In this document: positions 61,611-64,000 of the stretch, in pieces
How positions within the stretch are numbered: the stretch's first letter is position 1
How the letters are laid out: every line of letters begins with the position of its first letter
NCBI GenBank assembly: GCA_030447525.1
Contig: JAUJOR010000003.1
Span: 244,817 to 308,816 of the forward strand
Direction: 5' to 3'
Origin: Chloroflexota bacterium
Lineage (GTDB): Bacteria > Chloroflexota > UBA11872 > UBA12225
DNA length: 64,000 nt
Notes under the pieces: generated by a model
What the model was told of the DNA's origin: nothing
What the model saw: only the letters and a program-made list of their open reading frames with translations
Database searches by the model: none
Position numbers and translations under genes: made by a program

Positions 61611-64000
<2,390 letters not shown>

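Overview
The window is G+C-rich chromosomal DNA with no phage, plasmid or CRISPR structure. By gene content I place it, as an inference only, in Chloroflexota, perhaps near Thermomicrobia. The markers are DUF4331 secreted proteins, several Gfo/Idh/MocA oxidoreductases, VWA/GATase-like membrane proteins, a type 2 IPP isomerase, MoxR-DUF58-VWA genes and a superoxide dismutase with an LPXTG-type sorting tail (which points to a one-membrane envelope). I saw no rRNA or tRNA gene.

Layout. 1-6070: end of a fused ABC exporter, then a minus-strand metal-type group (DUF364 chelatase-like, YibE/F, Fur) and a small orphan gene. 6146-18692: M50 site-2 protease with CBS domains; a sugar-type dehydrogenase group (Zn-ADH, two Gfo/Idh, cupin, GH1-like glycosidase, TIM-barrel amidohydrolase); sorted Cu/Zn SOD; the MsrPQ methionine-sulfoxide repair pair; a methyltransferase; an orphan HicA toxin. 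19134-22435: moxR-DUF58-VWA operon. 22620-24310: a decayed IS1182-type element with terminal repeats, followed by a ZIP transporter remnant. 24797-27865: membrane protein-GT9-GT87 operon, the last gene broken by an exact 49-bp tandem duplication. 27913-35596: glutamate dehydrogenase, methyltransferase, DUF892, UvrD-type helicase, and a DEAD-box helicase behind a promoter plus intrinsic terminator (a likely attenuated leader). 35761-42258: large double-VWA protein, Gfo/Idh, an internally deleted aldolase remnant, ABC-2 exporter and DUF423. 42679-45353: orphan Tat lipoprotein binding protein coupled to type 2 IPP isomerase. 45894-53751: two tandem 549-aa DUF4331 proteins, a TPR protein, a NicO/RcnA-type nickel/cobalt permease with His-rich stretches, and a Fur-family regulator. 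53941-64000: MBL hydrolase, tiny HTH protein, aldo/keto reductase, ClpP, Na+/H+ antiporter-rhodanese fusion interrupted by one in-frame TGA, methyltransferase, XRE protein, GlsB-like protein and DNA ligase LigA with an in-frame hexapeptide repeat running off the edge.

Most noteworthy: (1) the TGA at 58772 sits where related rhodanese domains, as I recall them, have a Cys, and an intact rhodanese C-terminus continues for 57 codons, so this is either a selenocysteine codon or a very fresh nonsense mutation; (2) the DUF4331-DUF4331-TPR-NicO-Fur cluster looks like an uncharacterised secreted/membrane metal system; (3) the promoter-terminator leader of the DEAD-box helicase; (4) several decay scars (49-bp duplication, aldolase deletion, IS and ZIP remnants); (5) many short tandem repeats of 6-18 bp, both coding and non-coding. 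All family assignments come from motif recognition by eye, not database searches.
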